Shown in pieces: positions 1 to 9,100 of a stretch of DNA of 21,539 bases. How positions within the stretch are numbered: position 1 is the stretch's first letter; each line of letters begins with the position of its first letter. Made by a program: the position numbers and the translations under genes. The stretch is from JOPF133 sp052144935 (GTDB lineage Bacteria; Acidobacteriota; Terriglobia; Bryobacterales; Bryobacteraceae): contig JBKQPR010000276.1 in the NCBI GenBank assembly GCA_052144935.1, positions 1-21,539 of the forward strand, given 5' to 3'. The notes beneath the pieces were generated by a model. That model had not been told where the DNA came from. It saw only the letters and a list, made by a program, of their open reading frames with translations, and did not search any database.

Positions 1-131
1 GGTCTCCGACCGCCTGATTCTGTACCTTTGCCGAAGACCACTCCCGGACGGTCGTGGCTCTGAGCAGAGCCGCGAGCGTTAGCGAGCGGTTTCGGAATAG
101 CACCGAATCACGCGGTCTGAGACCTAGGCAC
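1..131. repeat. Intergenic end region with REP-like hairpin
   Basis: This non-coding stretch lies just downstream of the GH95 stop codon. Bases 52-61 pair with 66-75 (core GGCTCT / AGAGCC, loop GAGC, one G-T wobble). The segment at 38-60 matches, with few differences, the reverse complement of 15541-15565 next to the capsid gene. The same hairpin-forming element therefore occurs at two places in this window, which is how REP-type dispersed repeats behave. No T-run follows on the minus strand, so it does not look like a classic intrinsic terminator. I see no gene here. Confidence 0.6.
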
Positions 132-2594
132 TTACTCGAACCCGACCCGGTACAGCCTGCCGCGCTCCAGCCGGACATGGCTAGCGCCATCGGCGTCCGT
201 CTTCCAGGAGACATTGCCGCGGTTGTCGCGAAAGCTCCGGATCTGCTGGCCTTCGGGGAAGCGCAACAAGTGCTCGCCACCAAGGCCGGTGCTGAGCGTG
301 GCTTCCGCAAGTTTACCGCCCGCCCATTTCAAATCGACCGTAACGCCGCCCCGTGCGCGCAGGCCCTTCACACTGCCCTCGGGCCAGGCGGCTGGGAGCG
401 CGGGCAGGAAGTCGATGGCGCCATCGTGGCTTTGGAGTAACATTTCAGCAATGGCCGCAGTCCCCCCGAAGTTGCCATCGATTTGAAAAATCCACGAGTC
501 GCCCGAAGGGTGTGTGTCGAAAAAGTTCGGCCCCGTGGAGTGCTCAAGCAGCATGCCAATGGATTCCCAGGCTTTGTCGCCATCCAGCAGCCGGGCCCAC
601 AGGTTGATCGCCCAGGCACGGCTCCAGCCGGTGTAGGCGCCGCCCGCGGCCAGCCGGCGCTCCAGGGACACGCGCGCGGCCTTCGCCAGCGCCGGCGTCC
701 GCCTGGGAGTGATGTCACTGCCCGGAAACAGAGGGTACAGGTGCGACATGTGGCGCTGCCCGGGCGTCCGCTCGTCGAAATCGCGCGACCACTCCTGCAA
801 TTGCCCGTGTTTGCCGGTTCGGAACGGCAGCAGGCGTGCGCGCGCGGCGCTCAGCTTCGCCGCGAATTCGGCGTCTACATCCAGAGCGTTCGCCGCCTGG
901 ATGCAATGCTCGAACAACTCGGCGGTCAGCGCCATATCCATGGTGCAGCCATCGCTGGTCTCGGCAGTGCGGCCATCGGGCGTTACGAAGTTGTTCTCGG
1001 TGGATAGCGAGGGGCAAGTGGTGAGGCGGCCGGCGCGGTTGTCCAGCAGCCAGTCCAGGCAGAACTGCGCGCAGGATTTCATGATCGGATACGCCCGCGC
1101 GCGTAGAAATTCGCGGTCGCCGGAAAACGCGTAGTGCTCCCACAGGTGCGCGCAGAACCAGGGACCGCTCATTGCCCAGTTGGCCCAGGTGGGCGATCCC
1201 TGGCCGAAATTGCCCACGGGCGCCGATTGACGCCATAAATCCACGTTGTGGTGGGAGACCCAACCGCGGCAACCGTAGTTCACTCGCGCGGTTTCGGCGC
1301 CGGTCTTACTCAAGCCCTCGATCAGGTTGAAGAGCGGCTCGTGGCATTCCGCCAGGTTGGAGGTTTCGGCCGGCCAATAGTTCATCTGGGTATTGATGTT
1401 GACCGTCCAGTTGGAACTCCATGGCGGGCGCACCTGCTCGTTCCAGATCCCTTGCAAGTTGGCCGGCTGCGAACCGGACCGCGAACTGGCGATCAGCAGA
1501 TAGCGGCCATATTGGAAATACAGCGCTGCCAGGTCCGGATCGGGTTGCTTGGCGAAGGCGCGCAGGCGCTCCGCGCTATCCAAATTGGCGGTGTCCCGCT
1601 TGGGCAGTTGCAACGACACCCGGCGGAACAGATTCTGATGGTCGGAAATGTGGGCCGTGTGTAGCTCGGCGTAACTGCGGCGTCGTGCCGATTCGAGTTG
1701 CCCGCGGCAGGCGGCGGCGATCTCGGCGGCGGGAAGGTCGGGGGCGCGGTCGTAGCCGCGGTAGCCGGTCTTGGCGGCGATCAGAATCGTGACCGCCCGG
1801 GCCTTCTCGATGCGCACGCGGTCGCCCTGAGCGCTCACGGTCCCACCTTCGGCAATCGCCTCAACGCGTGCTTCAAACCGCATGCCCTTACCATCGGCGG
1901 CATCGTAGATCACCGGGTTTTCGGAGCGCACATAGTTGGGTTCCACGTGCGCTGGCGCTTTGCCGGTCAGGCGCAGCAAGCCGTTCTCACTGGCCTCGCT
2001 CCGCGACTGCACGGGGCTGTCGATTCCGACGAAGAGGCTGATGCCAACGGGATCGGTGGTGGTCCAGCGGACGGCGATCACCTGATCGGGCGCGGAGACA
2101 AATGCCTCGCGCAGGAACTGAAACCGGCCGACCCGGAACGAAACGCGAGCGATGGCCGTATCGAGATCGAGCTCGCGCCGGTAGCCGGCGATCTCTCCCG
2201 AAGGTTGCCACTCGATGTGCAAGTCGCCGAGCGGCTGATACGACTGATTGTAGGGTCCCTGCATCAGGCGGCAGACGCGATCGGCCGCCACGTAGTCCTG
2301 CTTATCGAGAACCAGGCTGCGGACTTCCTCGAGGTGCTGTTTGGCTTCGGGATTATCCCACGGCCGGGGAGCGCCGCTCCAGAGGGTGTCCTCGTTCAGT
2401 TGCAAGCGTTCGGCGTTCACTCCGCCAAACACCATCGCGCCCAGACGGCCATTGCCGATAGGTAGGGCATCGGTCCATTTCTCCGCGGGTTGCTTGTACC
2501 ACAGCGCCAGCCCGCTGGTGTTGCGCTCCTGGGCGCCGGCCGCCCCTGCCGAGAGCGACGCCGAAGCGCCGGCTACGAATTCACGCCTGGTCAC
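132..2594 (-). CDS. GH95 family alpha-L-fucosidase-like glycoside hydrolase, Tat-exported
   Basis: This is a secreted glycoside hydrolase of family 95 (alpha-1,2-L-fucosidase / alpha-L-galactosidase type) that probably removes terminal fucose or galactose from plant or microbial glycans. Numbering is from a GTG start at 2594, which gives 820 aa. I prefer this start because it places a twin-arginine signal (TRREFVAG) at the N-terminus, followed by an Ala/Gly-rich stretch and a likely cleavage site near residue 22; it also leaves 49 bp after the lpxA stop. The longer ATG-initiated reading overlaps lpxA. GH95 landmarks are present: WTVNINTQMNYWPAE with the Asn pair at about 399 and 401, STENNF with the likely general acid Glu at about 533, and QIDGNFGGTAAIAEM with the Asp at about 706. 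The length is normal for the family. Substrate preference cannot be read from the sequence. Fold and family are near certain. Confidence 0.93.
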   Translation of the reverse strand: MTRREFVAGASASLSAGAAGAQERNTSGLALWYKQPAEKWTDALPIGNGRLGAMVFGGVNAERLQLNEDTLWSGAPRPWDNPEAKQHLEEVRSLVLDKQDYVAADRVCRLMQGPYNQSYQPLGDLHIEWQPSGEIAGYRRELDLDTAIARVSFRVGRFQFLREAFVSAPDQVIAVRWTTTDPVGISLFVGIDSPVQSRSEASENGLLRLTGKAPAHVEPNYVRSENPVIYDAADGKGMRFEARVEAIAEGGTVSAQGDRVRIEKARAVTILIAAKTGYRGYDRAPDLPAAEIAAACRGQLESARRRSYAELHTAHISDHQNLFRRVSLQLPKRDTANLDSAERLRAFAKQPDPDLAALYFQYGRYLLIASSRSGSQPANLQGIWNEQVRPPWSSNWTVNINTQMNYWPAETSNLAECHEPLFNLIEGLSKTGAETARVNYGCRGWVSHHNVDLWRQSAPVGNFGQGSPTWANWAMSGPWFCAHLWEHYAFSGDREFLRARAYPIMKSCAQFCLDWLLDNRAGRLTTCPSLSTENNFVTPDGRTAETSDGCTMDMALTAELFEHCIQAANALDVDAEFAAKLSAARARLLPFRTGKHGQLQEWSRDFDERTPGQRHMSHLYPLFPGSDITPRRTPALAKAARVSLERRLAAGGAYTGWSRAWAINLWARLLDGDKAWESIGMLLEHSTGPNFFDTHPSGDSWIFQIDGNFGGTAAIAEMLLQSHDGAIDFLPALPAAWPEGSVKGLRARGGVTVDLKWAGGKLAEATLSTGLGGEHLLRFPEGQQIRSFRDNRGNVSWKTDADGASHVRLERGRLYRVGFE

Positions 2595-2643
2595 ATAAGT
2601 ATTGTCGCCCAAGTCGGTGAAGGCGAGAAATCGCCGGGAAGCT

Positions 2644-3432
2644 TCACTCGCGGCAGATGCCCCGCTCGCTGCGGCGGATGAAGGCAACCAGGTGCAGCGT
2701 TTCCGGCGTGGGAATCTCGGTTTCGATCTTGGCCAAAGCATCCCGCAGTTTCATTCCCGAGCGATACAGGATCTGATAGGCTCGCTTGAGCACGCTGATG
2801 TCGGAGAGCTTGTAGCCGGCGCGCTTCAACCCCACCAGGTTGAGGCCTTTGGCTTCCACATCGTGTCCGGCGTAAAGGAAAAAAGGTGGAACGTCGCTGT
2901 TGATTCGCGTGTTCCCACCGATCATCGCGAGGCGGCCGATCTTGGAATATTGGTGCACCACGACGCCGCCCGAAATGAAGGCCTGGTCCTCGACTTCTAC
3001 ATAACCTGCCAGCAGCGCGCAGCTTGCGATCACCGTATGGTTGCCTATGACGCAGTTATGCGCGATATGACCCGAAGTCATGATGTAGTTGGAGTCGCCA
3101 ATCACCGTGACCGATTCGGGCTCCGTTCCCCGCGAAATCGTATAGTGCTCCCGGATCTTATTTCGATTGCCAATCCGCAGATAGCTGCGTTGGCCGCTGA
3201 AGTTCTTGTCCAGCGGATCCGTGCCCAACACCGTTCCGGCGGAGATTTCGTTCTCTTCACCGAGAGTGGTCCATCGCTTGACGTACACGTACGGTTCCAG
3301 CTTGCATCCGCCGCCGATCGAGACGTCGCTTTCAACGATGCAGAATTCTCCGATGCGGACGCCCGGTCCGATCACGGCATCCTGATGAATGCAGGCCGAT
3401 GGAGCTGCTTGGGCGGAGAGATCGATGGGCAT
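2644..3432 (-). CDS. lpxA: Acyl-[ACP]--UDP-N-acetylglucosamine O-acyltransferase (LpxA)
   Basis: LpxA catalyses the first step of lipid A synthesis in the cytoplasm, moving a 3-hydroxyacyl chain from acyl carrier protein to the 3-OH of UDP-GlcNAc. The 262-aa product has the normal length. It shows the hexapeptide-repeat left-handed beta-helix signature throughout the first ~190 residues (for example IGPGVRIGEF and IGNHTVIASC). The catalytic His corresponds to H125 in SGHIAHNCVIG, with the partner H122 just before it. GTDPLDKNFSG and VVHQYSKIG match conserved LpxA positions, and the helical C-terminal domain is complete. The gene stands alone, without lpxD, fabZ or lpxB. It starts only 50 bp downstream of the last phage tail gene, so it may receive read-through transcription. 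The ATG at 3432 is the natural start. Confidence 0.95.
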   Translation of the reverse strand: MPIDLSAQAAPSACIHQDAVIGPGVRIGEFCIVESDVSIGGGCKLEPYVYVKRWTTLGEENEISAGTVLGTDPLDKNFSGQRSYLRIGNRNKIREHYTISRGTEPESVTVIGDSNYIMTSGHIAHNCVIGNHTVIASCALLAGYVEVEDQAFISGGVVVHQYSKIGRLAMIGGNTRINSDVPPFFLYAGHDVEAKGLNLVGLKRAGYKLSDISVLKRAYQILYRSGMKLRDALAKIETEIPTPETLHLVAFIRRSERGICRE

Positions 3433-3482
3433 TCAACCGTATGATAAGGCATCGCGCCGGACGTGCGTCGATTCCGGCTGCT

Positions 3483-6179
3483 TCAATTCCCCATAAACCT
3501 TGATATGCGCGGCCCCCGGTCGAGCGGCAGCGCGGTTCCGATCAGGCAGAACTGGTCCAGCGCAAACAGGACCACCGGTTCCACTCCGGCCGCCAACGTG
3601 AGCAGCCGCTCTCTCTGCCAGGGGGTCGTGGGATCCGAGATCCCAATCAAATGGCTGCCTTGCGAGACCGGGAATCCTTTGCTCATGGGGAGCTGAATCG
3701 ACTGCCGGGCCTGGTCCAGATCACGATCGCCGGTATACGTGAAATTCTCCGTCTTCAGGCACGCCAGCGCCGACGGGGTCCAATACGCCGTAGGGAAATT
3801 GATGATCTCGTTCAACGGCGTATTGTTCGTGTCCACCGGATAAAGCACTTCAAACCGCGTATTGAAGTACTGTTGCTGCACGTAAGTTGCAATTGCTCTC
3901 GTGAATTGCCCGATCAGCCCCGGCAGAAACACGCATTCCACCGGATACGCGCTCGGGTCGGCCGACTGGCTGGGGATTATCGCCATTGGCCGGCCCTCTT
4001 GCGCGGCAAAAGTGCTCGTCGTGTAGGCATCGTAAAATGGCATCCCCGAAGCGTCTGCGAAATACCACCACTGCACCTCGCCAAATTGCAGATAGGGATC
4101 CACGCCCGCCGACGTCATCAGTCCGGCCATTTCGGCGTAGACCTCCTGCCAGAACGCCAGACTCGCCGGGCTGAAATTCGTCTGCAGCGCCGGCGTATTC
4201 ACCCAAACCGGACCGTCCGGATACATCTGGGCAATCCCCGTGATTGCCCGGTCGTCGCCGTTCCCCAGTTCCATGCTGAACGAGGCCGTCACATCCGTTC
4301 CATAGCCACTGAGCGCCTGAAAGAAGCTCGTGCTCCAATCCCGCGCTGCCCTGTTGATCCGGGGCACGGCGTTTAAGTCCGTGTACCACACTCCATCGGC
4401 GCCCCCGGACAGCGTGCCTTGGCTTACCGACGCCGTGAATCCGCTGCTCCCCGTGCTCGCCGCAATGCTGATCGAATTCCCCCCGCTGCCCATGGCCCTG
4501 GCGGTGATTGTCAGTGTCGCGCCCGTAGCCTGGGCCCACGCCGCGGAAGATCCCGCCGTGATCCAGAGTGCGAAACATGTCGCGATCGTCTCGGCTGTGT
4601 CGCTAATCAGATTCACATGTTGAATGCTGCTCCCCGCCAGCGCAAGTTCCGTCGTGCCGCCAAACTCAGGCGTTCCCGAGAACACGATCGTCGCCGTGGC
4701 ATACTGGTTGCCGAAGTTATACAGCTCGTAAAACCACAGCGCTCCTGCATAGTGGTTGGCCCGGCCCTTGAAACCCAAAGTATCGATCAGCCACGCGGTC
4801 CGCTCGGGCGCAATCGCCAATGAGTTGTTAGTGTCCCAATCGGTGGCCAGCGTGCTGTCCGGAATTGCGGGAAAGGTGGGCAGGTTCTCGGTCGGGTAAG
4901 CAATCTCCAGAAAATCGAAGTACACATCCGTCCCCTGTGCGCCCGTGTGAGTGACCGTGATCACATGTTCAACTCCTCCGGCGAATGCGCCCGTCTCCAC
5001 CCGAATTAGAACGTCCTCCAACGGCCGGCACAAGTCCACCGTCAGCGCTGGGTTGGAATCCACCTGCACTGTGATGTTGCCGCCGTTGTTGGAATACCTG
5101 GTGCCCACATACAGTTGATGCGTCTCGTTGGCCATGTAACTGCAAGACAGGCTATCACTCGGGTTGGTCGTGTGGTGAATCGATCCCCCCGAGTAGTTCC
5201 CCGTCTCCAGGGTCCACGATCCGCTATAATTCATTTGAGAAGAGTCATCCTCTATGCGTTGGCTCCCGGGCCCCGCCACGGAATAGGTGATATTCCCTCC
5301 CGTAACTTGCCAGTCCGTCAGGGAAACCGCGAACTCGCCACCTTGGTAGTTCTGAAACTGCAGATCCGCCGCCCAGGTCCATCGCACTTTTCGTACATTC
5401 TGGGTGGGCACCGTCTGCTGGGTACTGTCTATAAGATTCCCAAAATCCAGATTCACCTGCCACTGTTGTGGCGATACCCCCCCGACGAACATCGCCCACG
5501 CCGGCGACCACGACTCGGTTTGTGCGCCGGAGATGCCCCCATACACTCCGATGCGGTTCCCATTATTGCCTGGTTGCAGATTGTAAGTGAGCGTGATTTG
5601 CGCGCCATTTACGCTTGCCGTCACCCCATTGGCGGCGCTATTGGCGTTGATGAAGCCAGCCAGTCCGACCAATGCCGTCGCCAGTGTGTCCCCAGCCGCG
5701 AACTGGTAGTTCTGGTGCTGGTCCAGCCATGCCAGTTCGATATAGTCTCCCGCCGTGGGTGTGCCCTGCAAAGTGAAGGTCGCGGTCGCCGGAGTGTAGC
5801 CGCCGACTGGTGTCGCGTATTGCATCAGCGGAACCATATGGAAGTTCTCCGGACCGTCAGAGTCCTCCCAGATTCGGAGATAGGACCATCCGACAGAGTC
5901 ATACTCCGTCGAGTCCATCGCCATGCAATTCGTGCGGCTCTCCACATAGCTGAGTTGGATCCCGCTAAGATTTCCATCCGGCAGGTTTCTCAGCGTCGGA
6001 TGCTCGAACACGTTGTCGCGGTTCCATTCAACCACCGCCCAATCGAACGGCTGCCGCCAGCAACCCGACACCGTGAAGCCATTAGCCGTAGCTCCGCTCA
6101 AGGCCGCCACGGCAGTAGGCTCCTGGAAGTAGCACTGCAAGTCGCGGTCTGGTCTAAGTTTGGTAAGTTGGTCCGCCAT
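3483..6179 (-). CDS. Large tail-fibre/receptor-binding protein with glycoside-hydrolase-like TIM-barrel domain
   Basis: This 898-aa protein is the last gene of the tail module and starts in a TGATG overlap with the hub gene, so it is translationally coupled to it. Visible layout: an aromatic-rich N-terminal region (1-130); a small beta module at about 133-215; a jelly-roll/carbohydrate-binding-like domain at about 300-430 (SGSWTLETGNYSGG ... FDFLEIAYP); and a C-terminal region of about 430-898 that reads like a glycoside-hydrolase TIM barrel. Candidate acidic residues are E637 in SFSMELGN and E701 in QFGEVQWWYF. A second small beta module (about 497-597) is inserted near the start of the barrel. 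It and the first share the pattern GTP..GD...L....DTA.TIA / GDTLATAL...N ... G.NGN.I. Position and composition suggest a host-surface-binding or glycan-cleaving tail tip appendage. The enzymatic role is an inference. Confidence 0.6.
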   Translation of the reverse strand: MADQLTKLRPDRDLQCYFQEPTAVAALSGATANGFTVSGCWRQPFDWAVVEWNRDNVFEHPTLRNLPDGNLSGIQLSYVESRTNCMAMDSTEYDSVGWSYLRIWEDSDGPENFHMVPLMQYATPVGGYTPATATFTLQGTPTAGDYIELAWLDQHQNYQFAAGDTLATALVGLAGFINANSAANGVTASVNGAQITLTYNLQPGNNGNRIGVYGGISGAQTESWSPAWAMFVGGVSPQQWQVNLDFGNLIDSTQQTVPTQNVRKVRWTWAADLQFQNYQGGEFAVSLTDWQVTGGNITYSVAGPGSQRIEDDSSQMNYSGSWTLETGNYSGGSIHHTTNPSDSLSCSYMANETHQLYVGTRYSNNGGNITVQVDSNPALTVDLCRPLEDVLIRVETGAFAGGVEHVITVTHTGAQGTDVYFDFLEIAYPTENLPTFPAIPDSTLATDWDTNNSLAIAPERTAWLIDTLGFKGRANHYAGALWFYELYNFGNQYATATIVFSGTPEFGGTTELALAGSSIQHVNLISDTAETIATCFALWITAGSSAAWAQATGATLTITARAMGSGGNSISIAASTGSSGFTASVSQGTLSGGADGVWYTDLNAVPRINRAARDWSTSFFQALSGYGTDVTASFSMELGNGDDRAITGIAQMYPDGPVWVNTPALQTNFSPASLAFWQEVYAEMAGLMTSAGVDPYLQFGEVQWWYFADASGMPFYDAYTTSTFAAQEGRPMAIIPSQSADPSAYPVECVFLPGLIGQFTRAIATYVQQQYFNTRFEVLYPVDTNNTPLNEIINFPTAYWTPSALACLKTENFTYTGDRDLDQARQSIQLPMSKGFPVSQGSHLIGISDPTTPWQRERLLTLAAGVEPVVLFALDQFCLIGTALPLDRGPRISRFMGN

Positions 6180-9100
6180 CAGAGTCGAATCAAGACCGTG
6201 AGGTCCGCCCCCGGATATGTCTGCCCCACCGAAATCACCGATAGAGTGATTTGCGATTGCGCAACCAGAGGCGCCATGCCCAGGCCGGAGACCACACTGG
6301 ATACCAACTGTCCCGCCGGAATTATCAGCGTGCAGTAAGCCCCGCCGTTGACATTCAGTTGAACCTGCACCGACGCGTCCGCCGCTGTCCCCAACACCGC
6401 AAACACATCTCTCACCGAGTGCGAAGCGTCCACCACCAGCGGCGGCGCGGCCGATTGGTCGATGGCCAGATATCCGCCGATCTGGATGGTGTACTGTCCG
6501 CCCGAAAGCGTCCGCATCCCTTTGTCGTCATTGTTGGTCAGGCAGATACTCGCGGTCGGACTGTTGCCCCGGTCGTTGGTAACATATAACTCCGCGCTGG
6601 CCACCCTCACGTCCGGCATGGGAATCGGGAACAGCCAGCTTCCGCTGTATGGAGTGCCAAAGAACTCCGGAGGAAACGGCGCGATCACGGTGGTAGTCGC
6701 CAGGGTATAAATCGCAGCCTGCGCCGTATGGGCTGCCGCCGCGCTTCCGTGCATCCCGCGCGTCACCGTGTACGATGCGCCACCATTCCCCACCGTTTCC
6801 ACCTGCATCACTTCGCCATCAAGCTGAATGAACGTTCCCGGCGTCGCCGCCCCTGCCGCGCTCAGGGCCAAGGTCTGGCCGGTCGAGCCAATCGCGGCCG
6901 CCAGTGTAAGCGTCGGCTGACCCGTCAGCTCGTTCCAGTAGTGCAGCGTCAGGGTGCCGGAGGATATGCTGTTCGTGTCATTCAGGTTCGGGAACGAAAC
7001 CGCGCTCAGTTGCGCGGTGCCGCCCAGCGGTGAGGCCCCCAACGCAAAGGAAGGCTGCGCCGGTACCGCGCTGTCGCCCGCTCCTCCTCCGCCGATCTGC
7101 CATCGCGTAACCGTCGCCAGCGCCGCGGGGCATTCCACATTGTTCGCATTGGCCGCCCGCCCGGTGATCTCCACCACTTCCCCGGCTTGGTTGGGAATCT
7201 CGAACTCCGTCGGGCTGCTCTTCGCCAGCGCCGCAAAATGCCACCCCGATTCGGCCACCACGAAGAAACTCGTCGCGTCCGGCGTCACGGTCCAGGGCGA
7301 CGCCAGCGTGAGTGTCGTCGTTGTGTTCGCCGCGATCGTCTGCTCCTGCCCCGCACCCGTTCCGCGCGTGATCCGCGCCACCATGCCCCTATTCCCGTTG
7401 GCCGCCATCTGTAGAGTACCGTTGCCCACGGTGCTCGCGGAATACACCGTGGCCGGCTCCTCCGATTGCAATTCCATCCTCCAGTAAAAATTGGCATGAT
7501 CGAAATTCGGATCGGCCGGTGGAATCGCCTGTTCCGCCAATCCCGCGTCGGTGAATTGCACAGCCGGGGCTTGCCCCGTCGCGATCCGGAACATCTCCGC
7601 CGGCGTCTGTCCGCGGTACACGTTGAACCCAGTTACGCCCGATGCGAAACTCAGCCCCGTCAGAGTTACAGTGCTCCGATCGGCCGTGATCCGGGCCATC
7701 ACCACGAACGACATCAGGCTCTCGTCGCCCGCGCTGTCCAAAGCGGAAATGGCGTAATAGAGCGTCTGCCCACTCGCCAGCGTTCCCCCCGTCCCCACTT
7801 GCGCCGCCAGGCTCAGCAGCGGGATCGCCGGACCCGACGCCACCACCGTCGCCGGCGGCACAAAGCTTCCCGACAAACTGGTGGTCACCGTGCCATCGCT
7901 GCAAATCGTCGATGTCTCCACCAATCCGAACTGAATATTTCCGTTCGCGTCCACCACGCTCCCGATGAGCGGTCGTGGAACCCCAATCCCCGCTTCGCCC
8001 TGTGGCGACCCGCCGATTCCCGTGGCCGATTGACCATTGCTGTCGGCATACCACGCATCGTCGTGGATCTGCGCCGTGATCGTCGTGATCCGGTTATTCA
8101 TTCCCGGCGCGAGCTTTACGATCCGGAACGGCTGCCGCTCGAAACCCTCTTTCAAGTAAGTAAACGTGATCAAATCGCCGGGCCGCACGCCGAACGCCTG
8201 CACGCTCGTCTCAAATTCGATGTACGTATTCCCGAGCACGGATTTGTCCAGGTTTACCTGCAGCATCCGCCCCGCCTGGTCGAAATTCGGAATCCCGATC
8301 GCCGCCAGCGTCGCCGAAACTTCCTGCCCGCACAGCGCCACGTCATCCGCGTTCACCAGGGTGTAGCTGTCCTGCTGATACTGGTTCAGCGAGTCCTGAA
8401 ACTCCACCGCAAACAGGTTCGGCGTATCCGCAATGCTGCGGGAGAATACCCGCACGCTGGGTTCGCCAGTCGCCTTCCGCATGATTCCCGAAACCCCCGT
8501 GCTGCCGTCCCCGAACTCGTAGCTCGGCCAGCCCCCGTTCAGTGGTTCGGTGCTGTTCGACCAGGCCTCCTGTGCCGGGGCCTCTTCGGCGATGGCGTTC
8601 TCCACTCGCAACTGCACCAAACCGCCCGCCTCATAGGTCATCAGCAGCCGTGATGAGTTGCGCACACCCCGCACCAGATCGCCGGCGCTCCGGGGCTTCT
8701 GCAAGGTGAAGTTGCACTGAAACCTAGCCAATGTAATTGGGTTCGAATTCAAATCCAGCGTGTTGATCTGCTCGTCGCAATACGCCGCCGCCGCCGCGAA
8801 GCTCGCGATGTCGATCTCCGAAGTGCTCCAGCCCATCCGCCGCAACAGGTCGAGCACAATCCACGCCGGATTGTTGGTGAACCGCGGGCCCGTCTCCGTT
8901 CCGTCGGACGCGTAGGTCGGCAGGATCAATCCCTGCGCCAGTACCTTCACTTCGGGTAGCGAGGTCCCGTTGTTCAACCCGCTCGGCACCACCACCGACA
9001 GGTACGCCATGCTGCCGTAGGGATCTCCCGCCGGCTGTCCGCTCGCATCGGTGAAGTTCATATCGAACGCGCCAGTGCGCGTCCCCAGCGTGATCGCGTT

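Noticed and set aside
3433..3482. att site or terminator between tail fibre and lpxA
   Set aside because: No hairpin with T-run and no repeat matching the right border could be found by eye.
5115..6338. Long plus-strand open frame (407 codons), and similar ones at 7466-8653 and 18763-19767
   Set aside because: They lie antisense within clearly coding minus-strand genes, have Arg/His/Pro-rich shadow composition and no recognisable domain; GC-rich DNA produces such frames.
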